Shown here piece by piece: positions 1 through 12,439 of a stretch of DNA of 64,000 bases; position 1 is the stretch's first letter, and each line of letters begins with the position of its first letter. A model generated the notes under the pieces. It had not been told where the DNA came from. It searched no databases and worked only from the letters and a program-made list of their open reading frames with translations. A program made the position numbers and the translations under genes. The DNA is taken from assembly GCA_002007465.1 (NCBI GenBank), contig LNAC01000854.1, forward strand, positions 163,774 to 227,773, in the 5' to 3' direction. The DNA is from Ailurus styani. Its lineage: Eukaryota > Chordata > Mammalia > Carnivora > Ailuridae.

Positions 1-280
1 ATGGACCCATCTTGAAGTCATCACCATATGAGACATAGAGTAGAAGCATGATCACCTTTCTGAGTTTGTAAAAGAGGCCAATGAATCGTGTTCTACAAGA
101 AGAAGAGAGTTTCTAAATGAGAGAGATATGCTTTGTTTCTCCTTGTCCTGTTGTTGGCGAGGCCTGAAAGCAAGACTTCAACTTCCCAGGTAAGCAGGAG
201 GCACCTGCTCTGCTCCACCATGACTCGGAGGTGAACAGGATCAAAAGTAGGAACTCAGTCCTCTTGGTATGTCTTCAGAT

Positions 281-467
281 TTTTTTTAAGGTTTTATTTA
301 TTTGTCAGAGAGAGAGAGAGAGCACAAGCAGGGGGAACGGCAGGCAGAGGGAGAAGCAGCCTCCACGCTGAGCAGGGAGCCCGATGTGGGACTCCATCCC
401 AGGACCCTGGGATCATGACCTGAGCCGAAGGCAGATGCTTAACCAACTGAGACACCCGGTGCTCCAA
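281..467 (-). mobile_element. Can-SINE (tRNA-Lys derived), arctoid type
   Basis: A T-run, then the reverse-complemented (GA) region and tRNA-like head (TGACCTGAGCCGAAGGCAGA). Imperfect target duplications TATGTCTTCAGAT (268-280) and TATGTCTCTGGAT (468-480) flank it. It is inserted in reverse. Confidence 0.9.
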
Positions 468-2580
468 TATGTCTCTGGATTTTACATTAGGTGAATCCAC
501 AGCCTTAAACAGTGACTATCTCTGTGTGGCACACAGGTCATGCTGTATATAGGAGCACTAGGGATGTGCCCTAGGTTTCAGGTGACCCTGTTTACCTGCT
601 GTCTCCTCCTTTGTCTAGACTTTTCATCTCCTTTGCCTCTTGCAAATAATAGGCCAAACTTCAGAGTGTTGTTGTGAAGATTATTATATTATTATATATA
701 AAAAGTATTTAGTATAATATGGTACAGAGTAATAAATAAATAAAATGTTCATTTATATCAACTTGATACAGAAACAAACGCAGTTGCAGTTTTTAATTCT
801 TCTCATAACATTTTTCCTACTCAGTGAATTTTTATACTCTGGATGGGCACGAGTGTTTCAGGAGCTTGTTTTCTTCCCACTATCTGCCCCCAAAAGAACA
901 GATAAGATTAAGATTTTCTAAAACTGAACTGACTATTCAGTGATTCACAGGGCAATTGATTTGGGTAAGTCATTTGAAATAATTTTACAAATAAACAGCA
1001 TTTACTTTGACTTTAACACATCACTCTTTTTTTTAAAACACATCACTTTTTAAAAATATCAAACATGTTTTACTAAAAAAAGCAAAATCACTTACATAAA
1101 TTATGTATCACTTAGAGATGTACTTGCCTGACTGTGTTACTGAGCAAGCATAACATGGCTCTAATAACAAATACCCTGCTTTTGGATATGTTTTTGGAGA
1201 CAGGTAGGAAAACACTACTTGTTTTGTTACTGTTTGATTTGTTAAAGCTGACATTTGAGTCCTGGTTATAGAAGTGCAGAGAGTGTAAATGAATGTACCA
1301 TGACCTGTCAGCTTTGCATTCCCACCACCCGTGTGCATATACAAGCTTCTGACATAACTTGGAAAAGTGGCTGCATCACAGTTACATTTGGGTCCTCGGC
1401 AGACAGGACTGAAGAGAGGTTATCTGGAGTAAGTCTTACATACAATGTGGTACAAGTTACTGGCATTGCTTTAAAGAACAGGTCACAATAGAAATATGCT
1501 TTCGAAACAATTCATCCCACTTTGGTATATTTTAGGTCTTATTAAGTATGATTTATTCAGTCGTTCGGTTTATTTCATGAAATCCTAACACAAAGCTGTA
1601 TGCACGAAATAATTTTTTCAACATCTACCTTTTCAGCAATTCTTGAAATATATATGTGTATGTATATACACACACATGTGGAAAGAGAGAGTTATAATTC
1701 TCTTCTAAAACTTCAGATTTGTGGATGTCAGAGAGAAACCTGTGTTTTCTAGGGTTGTCTTTTATTGCTGAATCTATAAAAAGCATTGGAGTGCTAACAA
1801 TACATTTACATAAGGATAGGAAAGCACTGTAAACATATCCGTCCATATTTTTATCAGGGTTCCCATGACTAGGAAATTTTCTAACCAGTATAATGAAAAT
1901 ATTTTTTATTGCAATGTAAAATAATGGCAAAATGAAAAGAAGCTGATGTATAAATAGGTATAGTGCAACAGAAATTACAAGCAAAGGGACACAAAAGAAT
2001 TAAGACTATGCTATTGGTGTCTAGCCATGAGGCTAAACAACCTGTTAATTTTGAACATTCTGGAAAAATATAACTCTTGATTATGAACTACCTATTTGTC
2101 ATGAAGACTTTGAACCCTGTATCTTATTACACAGTGAAAAACTTTACTTATACTTGAAGCATTGTGCATCTCTTTGAAATCTTGTAGCTAAGTATCTTGT
2201 TCCAGTTAATTCTGGTGTGAATGATTAGAAGCTTCCACTGCAAGGCCTTGATTGGGTTTCTGATATTGTTGATCATTTCCACTATTTTATGTGTAACACC
2301 CAGTTTCTGAAAGCTCAGTTTTTAATAAATTCTTTGGCATTTTGGATGTTATTCAGAACAGTACTAAATTCTGAATATATAATGACCAACGGTCTGAAAA
2401 TTGCTCTTCTCATGACAATGAATTTTGATCTTAAGTCCCCCAACCACCTATGTTAGAAGAAGCATGATCTCTTAACAATTATTCTAAGTTTTTAGGCTGA
2501 AAGTGGAAGTTTTTGATAAATGCAACTATAGTCTTGCTGTCCATCAATAATTATAGCATGAATAGCACAGGAGCCATTGG
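466..2580. other. Intergenic, nothing recognised
   Basis: AT-rich DNA with no OR-like frame and no repeat that I can name. The open frames here are short and have no recognisable motif. Confidence 0.5.
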
Positions 2581-2594
2581 AGTAATAATCTTTT

Positions 2595-2640
2595 TTTAAA
2601 GTTTTTATTTAAATTACAGTTAGTTAACATACAGTGTAAT
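2595..2640 (-). mobile_element. Very short 5'-truncated L1 3' end
   Basis: 46 bp matching the terminal sequence of carnivore L1 (reverse complement: T-run, then TTTATTTAAATTACAGTTAG and on). It is flanked by perfect 14-bp direct repeats AGTAATAATCTTTT at 2581-2594 and 2641-2654. Confidence 0.8.
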
Positions 2641-2654
2641 AGTAATAATCTTTT

Positions 2655-3671
2655 ACATAGATCTTTCATGTACTGTCACTAAAATAGTCTCTAAGACTTC
2701 AGACTCCTATCTGTATACTTGAGTTATGGATCACTTTTTTCTTTTTTTAAGTGAGCAAAAGAAAAAAAAAACAAAAATTTGTTTTTGGGTCAAAGAATTA
2801 CTGCCCATGTCCTCATATTCTATAATTAGCTCCTGATCTTCTATCCTATCTTCACTGGTGAGGACTGACCAATGTTGTACTGAGAAATGAATGAGCTGTT
2901 CCTTCCTTGAGAAAGCATCATGGTAGTGATAACCTCACATCATTAACCACTTTATTAAACTCCCCTTGAAGGGCACAGGCGATGAATTTTAGCAGCTATG
3001 TATACTTTCTCTTCTTGCAACACCTGATTCTTGAAGTTGGCCATCTTGGGTTGCTCTCGCCCAGTGTGCCCACTGGTGTGACATAGGTAGAGAGGAGGAC
3101 TTCCACTTGACACTCTCAAAATGACAAGTTACAGCAAACATATTCAAAATCATCTATTAATAAAAATGTAAGAATATTATTTAAAATATCTAGGGTTTCA
3201 TGGATGCATTCTACCGAGGAGGGTAAATAGGGTTGTGTCTGAGATATCTAGAGGGGAAATCCAATAAACAAAATGAAATTAAATGGGACTGGACATCATT
3301 CAGGATTCAGAAAAATATCTTTCATGTGAACCAAAAGCTTTCTCACCAAAAACACATGAATTCTCTATAGTAACTCTAAATAGAGTAGGATTTTAAGTCT
3401 AAGTACTTCTTGAATTTCCTTCCTCCATTTAAGAGCAGATGTTTCAGAGAAGAAATTATGATCCAATAAATTGAATTATAAGGATGTAACTTCTTTACTC
3501 CTTGATTTCCAGCTGCACATCTGGGTCCTATTGTGTTCCTCATCTACGGATGTGTTCAAGCAGATTATGATGATTTGGCTGAGATGTTCAAAAAGAACTT
3601 TGGTTCAGATGGATAGGCTTTCTCTATATGGTCTAAAAGCCACCCTTCTAATCCCGAGTTTTTGTGATTTG
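2655..3671. other. 5' flank of the OR2Q1-like gene
   Basis: AT-rich, no named repeat. By analogy with other ORs, upstream noncoding exons and the promoter could lie here or further upstream, but I cannot place a transcription start. Confidence 0.4.
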
Positions 3672-3689
3672 TTTTTTCAATGTCTTTAG
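3672..3689 (+). other. 3' splice acceptor of the OR2Q1-like coding exon
   Basis: A T-rich tract followed by TTTAG ends at 3689, 20 nt before the canonical ATG at 3710. Mammalian OR coding exons usually begin shortly upstream of the start codon, after one or more noncoding 5' exons. This places the in-frame ATG at 3680 in the intron. Confidence 0.6.
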
Positions 3690-3709
3690 AGTTTGGTCCT
3701 CAGAAACTC

Positions 3710-4651
3710 ATGGGCCAGGAAAATAAAACCCAGGTGTGGGTGAGTGAGTTCATTCTGCTGGGGTTGTCCAGTGACCTGAAGACTCAAGTCTTCCTCTTTG
3801 TCCTGGTCCTGACCATGTACTTGGTGACTCTTGTGGGAAATGTCCTCATTCTTCTTCTGATCAGACTGGACAGCAGGCTTCATAACCCCATGTACTTCTT
3901 CCTTAGTGTTTTATCTTTTGTGGACCTTTGTTATGCAAACAGTATTGCTCCACAAATGCTGGCCCACATGCTCTCAGCCCAGAAGTCCATCCCGTTCTAC
4001 AGCTGTGTGCTCCAGCTCTACATCTCCCTGGCATTGGGCGGATCTGAGTTCTTCCTGCTGGGAGCCATGGCCTATGACCGCTATGTGGCGGTGTGCCATC
4101 CGCTGCACTACACGGTCATCATGCATGGAGGGCTGTGCCTGGGGCTGGCTGCTGGATGCTTGATGGCTGGTTTCACAAATTCACTGATGGAAACAATCAT
4201 TACCTTCCAGCTTCCCCTGTGTCACAATGTTATTAATCACTTTGCCTGTGAGACCCTCGCAGTGCTAAGGTTAGCCTGTGTGGACATCTCCTTCAACAAG
4301 GTCATGGTGGCCATCTCAGGATTTCTAGTGATCATACTTCCCTGTTTCCTTGTTCTGTTCTCCTATGGTCGTATAGTTACTGCCATTCTGCAAATTCATT
4401 CTGCTCAGGGACGTAGCAAAGCCTTTGGGACTTGTGCCTCCCACCTCACTGTGGTTTGCGTGTGCTTTGGGGCTACTATCTTCACCTACCTGGGTCCAAG
4501 GTCAGTCTCCTCCATGGAAATGGAGAAAATTGTTGCTCTCTTCTATGCTGTGGGGGCACCTATGTTGAACCCCTTGATCTACAGCTTGAGGAATAAGGAA
4601 GTTATGGCTGCTTTTCGAAAGTTTCTAGAGAAATTCAGAGATAACGTGTAG
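3710..4651 (+). CDS. OR2Q1: Olfactory receptor, family 2 (OR2Q1-like), intact
   Basis: This encodes a seven-transmembrane odorant receptor of 313 residues, normal for a class II OR, expected to signal through Golf and adenylyl cyclase in olfactory cilia. Visible signatures are an N-glycosylation site NKT at residues 5-7, GN at 43-44 in TM1, LHNPMYFFL at 57-65, Cys99 and Cys180 for the TM3-EL2 disulfide, [10 protein letters not shown] at 120-129, SY at 218-219, KAFGTCASHL at 237-246 and PMLNPLIYSLRN at 284-295. Two family positions differ from the usual form: LHNPMY for LHTPMY, and KAFG for KAFS. The frame is also open from an ATG at 3680, but a pyrimidine-rich 3' splice site ends at 3689, so 3710 is the likely start. 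The N-terminal half resembles OR2F1. The OR2Q1 name rests on this similarity and on its place upstream of OR6B1. A possible AATAAA lies at 5204-5209. The OR call is certain; the ortholog name is less so. Confidence 0.95.
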   Translation: MGQENKTQVWVSEFILLGLSSDLKTQVFLFVLVLTMYLVTLVGNVLILLLIRLDSRLHNPMYFFLSVLSFVDLCYANSIAPQMLAHMLSAQKSIPFYSCVLQLYISLALGGSEFFLLGAMAYDRYVAVCHPLHYTVIMHGGLCLGLAAGCLMAGFTNSLMETIITFQLPLCHNVINHFACETLAVLRLACVDISFNKVMVAISGFLVIILPCFLVLFSYGRIVTAILQIHSAQGRSKAFGTCASHLTVVCVCFGATIFTYLGPRSVSSMEMEKIVALFYAVGAPMLNPLIYSLRNKEVMAAFRKFLEKFRDNV

Positions 4652-5315
4652 AGACTGTAAGAACTTCTTGTTCGCTATCATTAAAACCAAAAAGGAGATG
4701 GGCTGAGGGTATACAGGACTCCCACATTACACTAAAGGAGACTAATATGGCCTTGCGTTTGGATAAAGCATCCTTCCACCCGATTAATGAATTTCCACAT
4801 ATAGGCCAATGCAAGATAAATCACGTCAGTGATCCATGAGAGGGCCTCTTCTTAGATCATCTTCTCTCAGATATCCAGTGGTATTTAGACTTCATCTGCT
4901 CATTTTTAAAATTTTATTAGCATATCAACATATAAAGAAATGATCTGCAGCTTTGTCCAGCAGACCTGGTATGGAATGAATAGAAAGATGAATTCCACCA
5001 ATTAGGTCTGCTTTTACCTGGGGGAGCAGAATAGAGAATGTCTATTCCTCTTTCTATATGACAGCACTCCATCTATTTGTAGAACAACCCTATTTCCTCC
5101 AGGATAATCACAATAGTTTCTTTAACTCTTTCTCAAATGATGACAGTTTTAGAACTTTTAACACCATTTTTACCTTAGTCTAGAGTATGACATGATATTC
5201 TGAAATAAATAATATATGATGCTATAATTGTTCATCCCAGTATGTTGGTTTTCATTTGCCTTTCAAGAATCAAATTTGCTTGTAATATGCAAAATATCTG
5301 TGGCTTCACTATAGT
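4652..5315. other. 3' flank of the OR2Q1-like gene
   Basis: Probable 3' UTR and downstream DNA. The candidate AATAAA at 5204-5209 would give a 3' UTR of about 0.6 kb, which is ordinary for an OR. Confidence 0.35.
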
Positions 5316-5460
5316 CTTTTTTTATTGTAGCAAAATACATATAAAACATAAAATTTGCCAATTTAGCCAGGGTAAAGTTCAGTGACATTACTTTCTCAAT
5401 GTTGTGTAAGCATCACAATTATTTCCAAAATATTCATAACTATAGTTTTTTTATTTAACT
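5316..5460 (-). repeat. Old L1 3'-end-like fragment
   Basis: The run TTTATTGTAGCAAAATACAT and following resembles the conserved end of ancient mammalian L1M elements in reverse. It is degenerate, and the family is unassigned. Confidence 0.35.
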
Positions 5461-6593
5461 AATTTCCCAAGACCTCTTTCTTATAAACTGTTCATAAAAT
5501 CCCCATACTCTCTGTATTCTTATTTTGTTAAAACTTACATATGTATGTATATTTAGCTCTGCTAATTTTTATTATTGATTTTCATGCATCACACCAACCC
5601 ACCAAGAATATTTTGAAATTTGATTCTCAAATTGATTCTATTAGTTTGTTTTCTCTTTCTTTCTCATGACATAGTAAACAGAAAAATTTATAAAAAGAAT
5701 TACCATGTAGTACATGCCAATTTTATATCACTGTGAACCTACTTTCACATTGAAACATTTATCAAGCAGATTTTGTGAATGCTTTTACATCTACTTTAAT
5801 AGATTATTCACTTGGATCACTGAAAAAATAGAAATAATAATAAAATAAAATAGATTATTCAAACATCTTGATCATTTTTATCTAGAAGGATATAATAAGA
5901 CTTTGTCAAATACCTTTTTAACTGTTATATTCTGGTCCTTGCCTATTTGCATATAAGTGTGCTAAATTTACATAATAACAATTCCTGATGCTCTGAGATC
6001 CATCTGATTATTGTCAGGAAGTGGAGTCTATTCTGGTCCTTCCTATGCACAGATCTTGAGCATCGCCAATGTGTAACTTAAAGGTCTTTATATTGCACTA
6101 ATCTTTGGTTCTCTAGAACCCCTGCAAGGACAGGTGTCAGATGAAGTAAAAACTGACCTCACACATCAAAATCAATGTCTGTTCCTCTGTAAAATTCCTC
6201 TGGACTCCTCTTTTAGTAACAGAGTATCTTCAGCTTCTCAAGAGTATGTTCTTTAAAGCACAGCTGTAAGAGTAATGAATCTAGTTCTCTCTTTTATGCT
6301 AGAGCTCTGTACATTTATTGAGGGTGGAATAAAAGGAGAGAGGGAAGGAGGGAGGGAAAGACTGACAAGTGGTTAGCCATCACCTGAAATGGTTGAATGT
6401 GACATTAGTACAGACTAAGTCAACTATAGTGAAATTGTTTACCAAGGGAAAATCAAAGACTAAGTTTGGGTATTTGTGTCTGTGCACTAGACATTTCATA
6501 GCAGTAAAAAAGTCCCTCTGACATTCTTTGATGCTCAGAGACTGGTCTGTCCAGCCTTCCTTGAAGACATCTAGTGAGCAATAGATGCAGTAT
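5461..6593. other. Intergenic, AT-rich
   Basis: No gene or clear repeat family. A purine-rich stretch (GGAG/GGGA units) sits at about 6332-6365. Confidence 0.4.
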
Positions 6594-6990
6594 TAGTTTG
6601 TTAGGGCTGCCTTATGGAAATATCACAGACTGAGTGGCTTAAACAACAGAAATTTATTTTCCCACAGTTTTAGAGGCTGGAAGTCCAAGATCAAGGCATT
6701 GACAGCATCGTTCCCTTGGAGGCCTCTCTCCTTGGGTTGTAGATGGCTGCCTTCTTGCTGTGTCCTCAGATGGTCTTTCCTTTCGTGTGTATGTCTGTGT
6801 CCGAATCTCTCCTCCTCTTGAAAGAACACCAGTTATATTGCGTTAGGGCCTGCACACATGACCTCATTTTACCTTACTTACATTTTTAAAGGCCTTATCT
6901 CCAAATATAGTCATATTCTGAGGTACCGGGGGGTTAGTACTCTAACATATGAATTTTGGTGGGACACAATTAAGGTCATAACAAATAGTA
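6594..6990 (-). mobile_element. MLT1-like MaLR solo LTR
   Basis: In reverse orientation it begins TTAGTTTGTTAGGGCTGCC, then AGTGGCTTAAACAACAGAAA, and ends near GACACAATTAAGGTCATAAC. These are the hallmark ends of mammalian ERVL-MaLR LTRs of the MLT1/MST type. No internal retroviral genes are seen. Confidence 0.7.
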
Positions 6991-8046
6991 ACCCCCACAT
7001 TCTGAACTATTGATCAATCTACTCTGATAACCAAAACTAACATATACACTATGTTGTTAAAAAAAAAACTTTTTGTATCAACCTACCAACCTATTGATAT
7101 AAAAATCATAGTATGCATCATTTGTTCTTACTGAACTTCAACTTGTTCCTGGTGAGTGCTAACAATAGGCTGCTAAATGCTCACAAACACTGCTTGATAG
7201 TTAATCCTAGAATTTTGACATGCTAATATGCCTTTTTTTTTTAAATCCATCCTCCTGAAAATTTTGAAAACTTTAAGTAAAAGTACTGTGTATTTGTTTT
7301 TCCTTAACTTCCTGGTACAGATCGTATTCTCTGTGGTTCTTCACAGATTACAATAGGGGGCAGTGAAATAGTGTATACTCATCTTCTAGAATCCTGGGAT
7401 AAAATTCACAAACCAGATGAATGCAATTAATTTAAAATAGCTAGTTTGATAGGAAATTAATGATGTGTCATCGTGCTTGTTAATAAACACTTGGGAAATG
7501 CAGAGGAGCAAGAAAAAGAGGCCATCAATAACATTTATAATATATAGGTGTAATTTATAGAATTAAAATTAAACAATAGAGTATGTTGGATTAAAAAAAT
7601 AAATAAATAAATAAAATAACTAGTTTGTTCTTTTGTGCATCATGGGAGGAAATCATTTTCTTGTGCTGCTTTTTCTTTCCTTTATTATTTAAAAGTTATT
7701 TCATTTGATGAAAAGATTAGCTTAGCTTTCTGTCTAACCCCTTTTATCTGTGCATTAATATCAGATTTCTCTAAAGGGAGGCCTGGTTTTTTTTCTAGGT
7801 CTTTTACTTAAAATATCACAAACTTCTTAAATTCTTCACTTTGTTTTTAACATTTTAAGTCACACCTTGTTTAGTTTTCCTGTTACTAACTGTAATTACT
7901 GAAAACTTCATTGAAATAAAGGAGGAACTGATGTAGAGTCTCACCATATAAAAAAAGTCTATACATGCATGGTGAAATAACTGAATTCCAAGGGTAATGA
8001 AAGTTTACAAAGATCTAGAACATAAAACAAAAGGGTCACTTAGAAA
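6991..8046. other. Intergenic, AT-rich
   Basis: No gene found. A short (AAAT)n run is at about 7594-7618. Confidence 0.4.
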
Positions 8047-8600
8047 GTGTTTTTTCTATTGCTATGTAACAAATTACCATATAAATCTCTGTTTCTGTTG
8101 GTTGGAAGTCCAGGGACAACCTAAACATGCTGTCTGTTGAGGACCTCACTCAGCTCAGGTCAAGATGTCGGCCAGAGCTATGACCCCATCTGAGATTCAG
8201 GGTCCATTTCCAAGTTCACTCACTGTTGGAAGAATTCATTTTCTTGCAGCTGACTGACTGTGATGTGCATTATTTTGCTTGTTGTTAGTTGGTGAGCTTT
8301 TAAAAGCTCTGAGAGGTCACCTTCATGCCTTTGCTACTTATCTGTGTCCTCACAATGTGGCAGTTTGCTTCTTCTAGAGATGCAGGAGACTCTCTTCTGT
8401 TTTGAATCTCTGACTTCCAGGAAAGCCTGGATACATTTCAAGGGTGCACCTGATTAGGTCAGGCTCACTGAAGTTAATCTCTCTTTTGAATAAATAAAAT
8501 TCAATTGATTAGGGATCTTAATTACATCTTCAAAAATTCCCTTTTCCATGTAGTGTAACATTATCACAGGAGTGAAATCCCATCATATTCACAAGTCATC
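8047..8600 (-). repeat. Degenerate MLT1-like LTR
   Basis: TATTGCTATGTAACAAATTACC, the phrase TCGGCCAGAGCTATGACCCC and a late ATTATCACAGGAGTGAAATCCC resemble old MaLR LTR copies in reverse. It is much diverged. Confidence 0.4.
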
Positions 8601-8796
8601 TTCATACTCAAGATGAGAGAACTCTATAGTATGTAGACAGTAAGAAGTGGCAGTCCCAGGGCCAAATTAGAAGTCGGCTTATGACAGCTGGAATCAGCCT
8701 TTGCAATTTTAGATGACAAACGACAATGGAATATTTACCTATTTACAGAATCCTGAGAGTAAATTTTAGTAAAGAAAAATTAGACCAAGGCATTAT

Positions 8797-10195
8797 TCAC
8801 TATTTTTAAATAGGTTTTATTGTTTAGAGCAGTTTTAGGTTCACAATAATGATGAGAAAAAGATATAGAGATTCCGCATATTTTCCCTGTCCCCTCCCAT
8901 TCATAGCTTCCTCATTACCAACATCCTCCACCAGAGTGTTGCATTTGTTACAAATGATGAACTTACATTGACACATTATTATCCAATATCCATTGTTTAC
9001 ATCAGGGTCCTCTCTTCCTGTCGTACATTATGTGGATTTGGACAAATTTATGATGACACATATCCACTATTATAGGATCATACAGAGTAGTGTCACTGAT
9101 CTAGAAATCTTCTGTACTCCATTTTTCATCCATCTCTCCCCCCAAGTCCCTGACGACCATTGTTTTTTTAAAAGATTTATTTATTTATTTGTCAGAGAAA
9201 GAGAGAGATTGAGAGAGAGCATAAGTAGGGGGAGCATCAGGCAGAGGGAGAAGCAGGCTCCCTGCTGAGCAAGGAGCCCAATGAGAGACTTTTATCCCAG
9301 GACCCTGGGATCATGACCTGTGCTGAAGGTAAACGCTTAACCAACTGAGACACCCAGGTGTCCCTGACAACCATTGACTTTTATTGTCTCCATAGTTTTG
9401 CCTTTTTCAGAATGTTGTTGAGTTGGAATTGTACAGTTTGTAGCTTTTTCAGATAGGCTTGTTTCACATAGTAATATGCATTTATGTTTTTTTCCATGTT
9501 TTTTCATGGATTGATGGTTCATTTCTTTCAGGAACTGAATAATATTCTTAATATTTTGAATAATAATTTGGAACTATGTAATTGTCTGCATGTACCACAG
9601 TTTGTTTATCCATGCAACTACTGAAGAACATCTTGGTTGCTTTCAGATTTGGGCAATTATGAACAAAGTTACTATAAACATTTGCATGCAGGACATAAGT
9701 TTTTGACTCCTTTGGGCAAATACCAAGAAGAATGACTGCTGAATTGTATGGTAAGAATATTTATTCTTGTAAGAAACCTCCCAGTTGTCTTCCAAAGTGA
9801 CTGCACCATTTTGCATTCCCACCAGCAGTGAATGAGGATTTCTGTTGCTCCATGTCCTTGCCAGCATTTGGTGTTGCCAGGGTTCTGGATTTTGGACATC
9901 ATAGTAGGTGTTTTGTAGTATCTCATTGTTGTATCAATTTACATTTCTCTGATGATATATGTTGCAAGGTATCTTTTCATATGCTTATTTTCCATCTGGG
10001 TATCTTCTTTGGTGAGGTGTCTGTTAGGGCCTTTAATCCACTTTTTAATTGACTTTTTTGTTTTCTGATTTTTGAATCTTAAGTGTTCCTTATACATTTT
10101 GGATAATAGTTCTTCATCAGATGTGTTGTTTGCAAAATTTTTCTCTCAGTGTGACTTGTTCTCTAATTCTCTTGACACCATTCACTTTTAAAAAA
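8797..10195 (-). mobile_element. Old L1 (L1M-type) 3' part, antisense, split by a SINE
   Basis: From GTTTTAGGTTCACAATAATG to TTTGCAAAATTTTTCTCTCA the strand reads as the reverse complement of the 3' UTR and end of L1 ORF2. The reverse frame at 9672-9926 keeps broken L1 ORF2 C-terminal features (GATEILIHCWWECKMVQSLW). It is interrupted by the SINE at 9163-9360. Confidence 0.75.
9163..9360 (-). mobile_element. Can-SINE, arctoid type, inside L1
   Basis: Reverse Can-SINE with an AGAGAGATTGAGAG stretch and tRNA-like head. Target duplications TCCCTGACGACCATTG (9147-9162) and TCCCTGACAACCATTG (9361-9376) show it landed in the L1 at 8797-10195. Confidence 0.92.
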
Positions 10196-11774
10196 TGACA
10201 GAAATACATATTTATGTATGCAAGAACTCAAAATTATTGCCCACTCTTCCTGAATTAAGACTGTAATAATTACCAAAAAATGCGGAAGAAACTTCAGGCA
10301 ACAAAAGATGACTTAAAATAAAACTGGAGGCATGAAAGTGAAGTTGTGATGAAACAGGCAATAAGCCAGAACCTTCTAAGTATAAATTAAGTTTCAAAAG
10401 CTGTAATTTCCTTGTGTTGAGAGTGAAGAAATAAAGACCAGAGTGGTAAGTACAGAATGAAGCTGCCGCCCCAATGGAGAGTAAGAACTTGGATAGAGCC
10501 CAGTGTCTAGAAAGAGATCTTAGTTAACTCTAATTAACCACTTTCCCTTAAGAGAGGATCCCAAGTGATTCCTTCATGCCTCACCACCCTGTTCATCTGA
10601 GGCTCTGTAGGAAGCCCATGCTTCATAGGCTGTCCATCACCTGGACTTTTATCCCAATTTGGTCTACACATCTGACCTGAATACTTCCAATACCACATTC
10701 ATTCCCAACTGTCCTCTGAAAGTGTGCTCTGTTATCAGCAAAATACTCCATATTCTGAGTGTCTTTTTTGATTGTGTTCATCTCCTTCTTGCTTAAATTC
10801 CAACCTGACTTTTCTTGGGAAGTCTGATTCCCCTCTGCTTTCTTAAATAGAGTTGTTTTCTCCCGTTTTTTCTCTAATACTGAGTAGGAAGCTTAAGAGT
10901 GTGTCTCTCTTGATCCTCTGCCACTTCCAGACCACTGTTCTTTACTTTTGCCTAAATAACTCGAGCTCCTTTGAAGCACATGCTATCAGACTATAGTACC
11001 ATCACCTCATCTTTTTTTTTTCTTCATTTACTACCCAGTCTCCTCATTTTACACCGGTTTACGACTAATTCTATTGTGCATAAGAACATGTCAACATCTA
11101 TGCAGATCTTTCATTGTTCTGGCCTTTCAGTTGACTTCCTGTCTCCTGCTACTGTTTAGTTCCCTAACTCATGTCCAGCCACCCTCTTTTGTGATTGTAT
11201 TCTTTCCTTTCCATTGTCAATAATTGCACTCCCTCTAACACCTCCATCTGAGCACTCCACTCTGACCACTCACCCCTATTTCTATTTTCTAATTCACACC
11301 GCCTAGTATAACTCCAATAAATTTTGACACCACTGTGACCTCTCACAGTTTCCTCATCTATTACCAATTGCCTCTGCCTAGTTTGTCTTATTACCCCTCT
11401 TTCTTGGCATAGGTCCCAAGCCCTCTTGTATGATCATTCCTCACATTATACCTCATGGTCATTTCAAGGACACTGCCCTTGCAGTTAACTCTCCCCTCCT
11501 ACATCCAGAAGTGGATTTGCCATGAAGCTAAAGAATTAAGCTTCAGGGTTCCTTACTTGCTTGGGGTCCTCCAATGCTCATGGCCATGTGGTTTTTTGGT
11601 AAAGTAGGCTTAATGAAGTTTTTCAAAATTAAGAATTTTAACTGAAATTGGTTGAGCAGATGTCACTTTCCATTCTTATTTTCCATCTCTCACACTTACC
11701 ATAGTGGCTGGTACTCAAGCAACTATGAACATTTTGGAAATCCAGCTAAGGGAAAACTGAGTTGGGGTACTGTA
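10196..11774. other. Intergenic, no gene
   Basis: Moderately C/T-rich on the + strand. Phrases such as those at 10690-10860 and 11390-11460 look like very old L2-type sequence in reverse, but I cannot assign them. Confidence 0.3.
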
Positions 11775-12235
11775 ATCATTTTCTAAGGCTTCTGTAACAA
11801 AGGACAAAAAACTAGGTGGCTTAAAACTACAGAAATTTATTCTCTTAATGGTTCCGGAGTATGGAAGTTCAAAAGCAAGATCTCAGTAGAACCATGCTCT
11901 CTCTGCAGATTCTAGGAAATAAACCTTCCTTATCTCTTCCAGGTTGTGGTGGCCCCAAGTGTTGCCTGGCTAGTGTTGTCAGCCTAACTGCTTTCTACTT
12001 ACCTCTGTCATCACAAGGGCATCTTCTCCATGTGTCTCTTTGTGTCTTCTCTTCTTCAGAAAGAGGATTGGATTTGGAATTCACTCTAAATTCAGGATGA
12101 TATCATCTCAAGATCTTTAGCTAATTAATTACATCTGCAAAGATCCTATTTCCAAATAAGATCACAATCCAAGGTTCTGTGTGGACATGTCTTTTGGGGG
12201 GAGGGTGTACACTAATCAAGCCAGTATAGGTACAT
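11775..12235 (-). mobile_element. MLT1-like MaLR LTR
   Basis: Reverse LTR with CTAAGGCTTCTGTAACAAAG, then AGGTGGCTTAAAACTACAGA near the start, and TTACATCTGCAAAGATCC and CCAAATAAGATCACAATCCA near the end, typical of MLT1 sequence. No coding content. Confidence 0.65.
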
Positions 12236-12439
12236 TTAGTGTGAATTCAGTGGGACACATTTTAATGTCATTCATAGCCATTCCAATGTATAGTTTAGTT
12301 AATGCTAGTCACACTGGTTGGCTTTCAGGAGTGACTTTCAAGAATATCCCTACTTTCCACTATGCTGACTCATCCAGGGTCATTTGTGGAAACAGGAGTT
12401 AGTCTGTGGAAACTTCTTCCAAAACTTACTGCTCACTTG

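Noticed and set aside
180..200. Donor-like CCAG|GTAAGC
   Set aside because: A plausible donor but with no convincing acceptor close upstream, and 3.5 kb from the first OR; too weak to call an exon.
1625..1984. 119-residue reverse frame
   Set aside because: Hydrophobic and AT-rich with no OR motif or other domain; no splice or conservation support.
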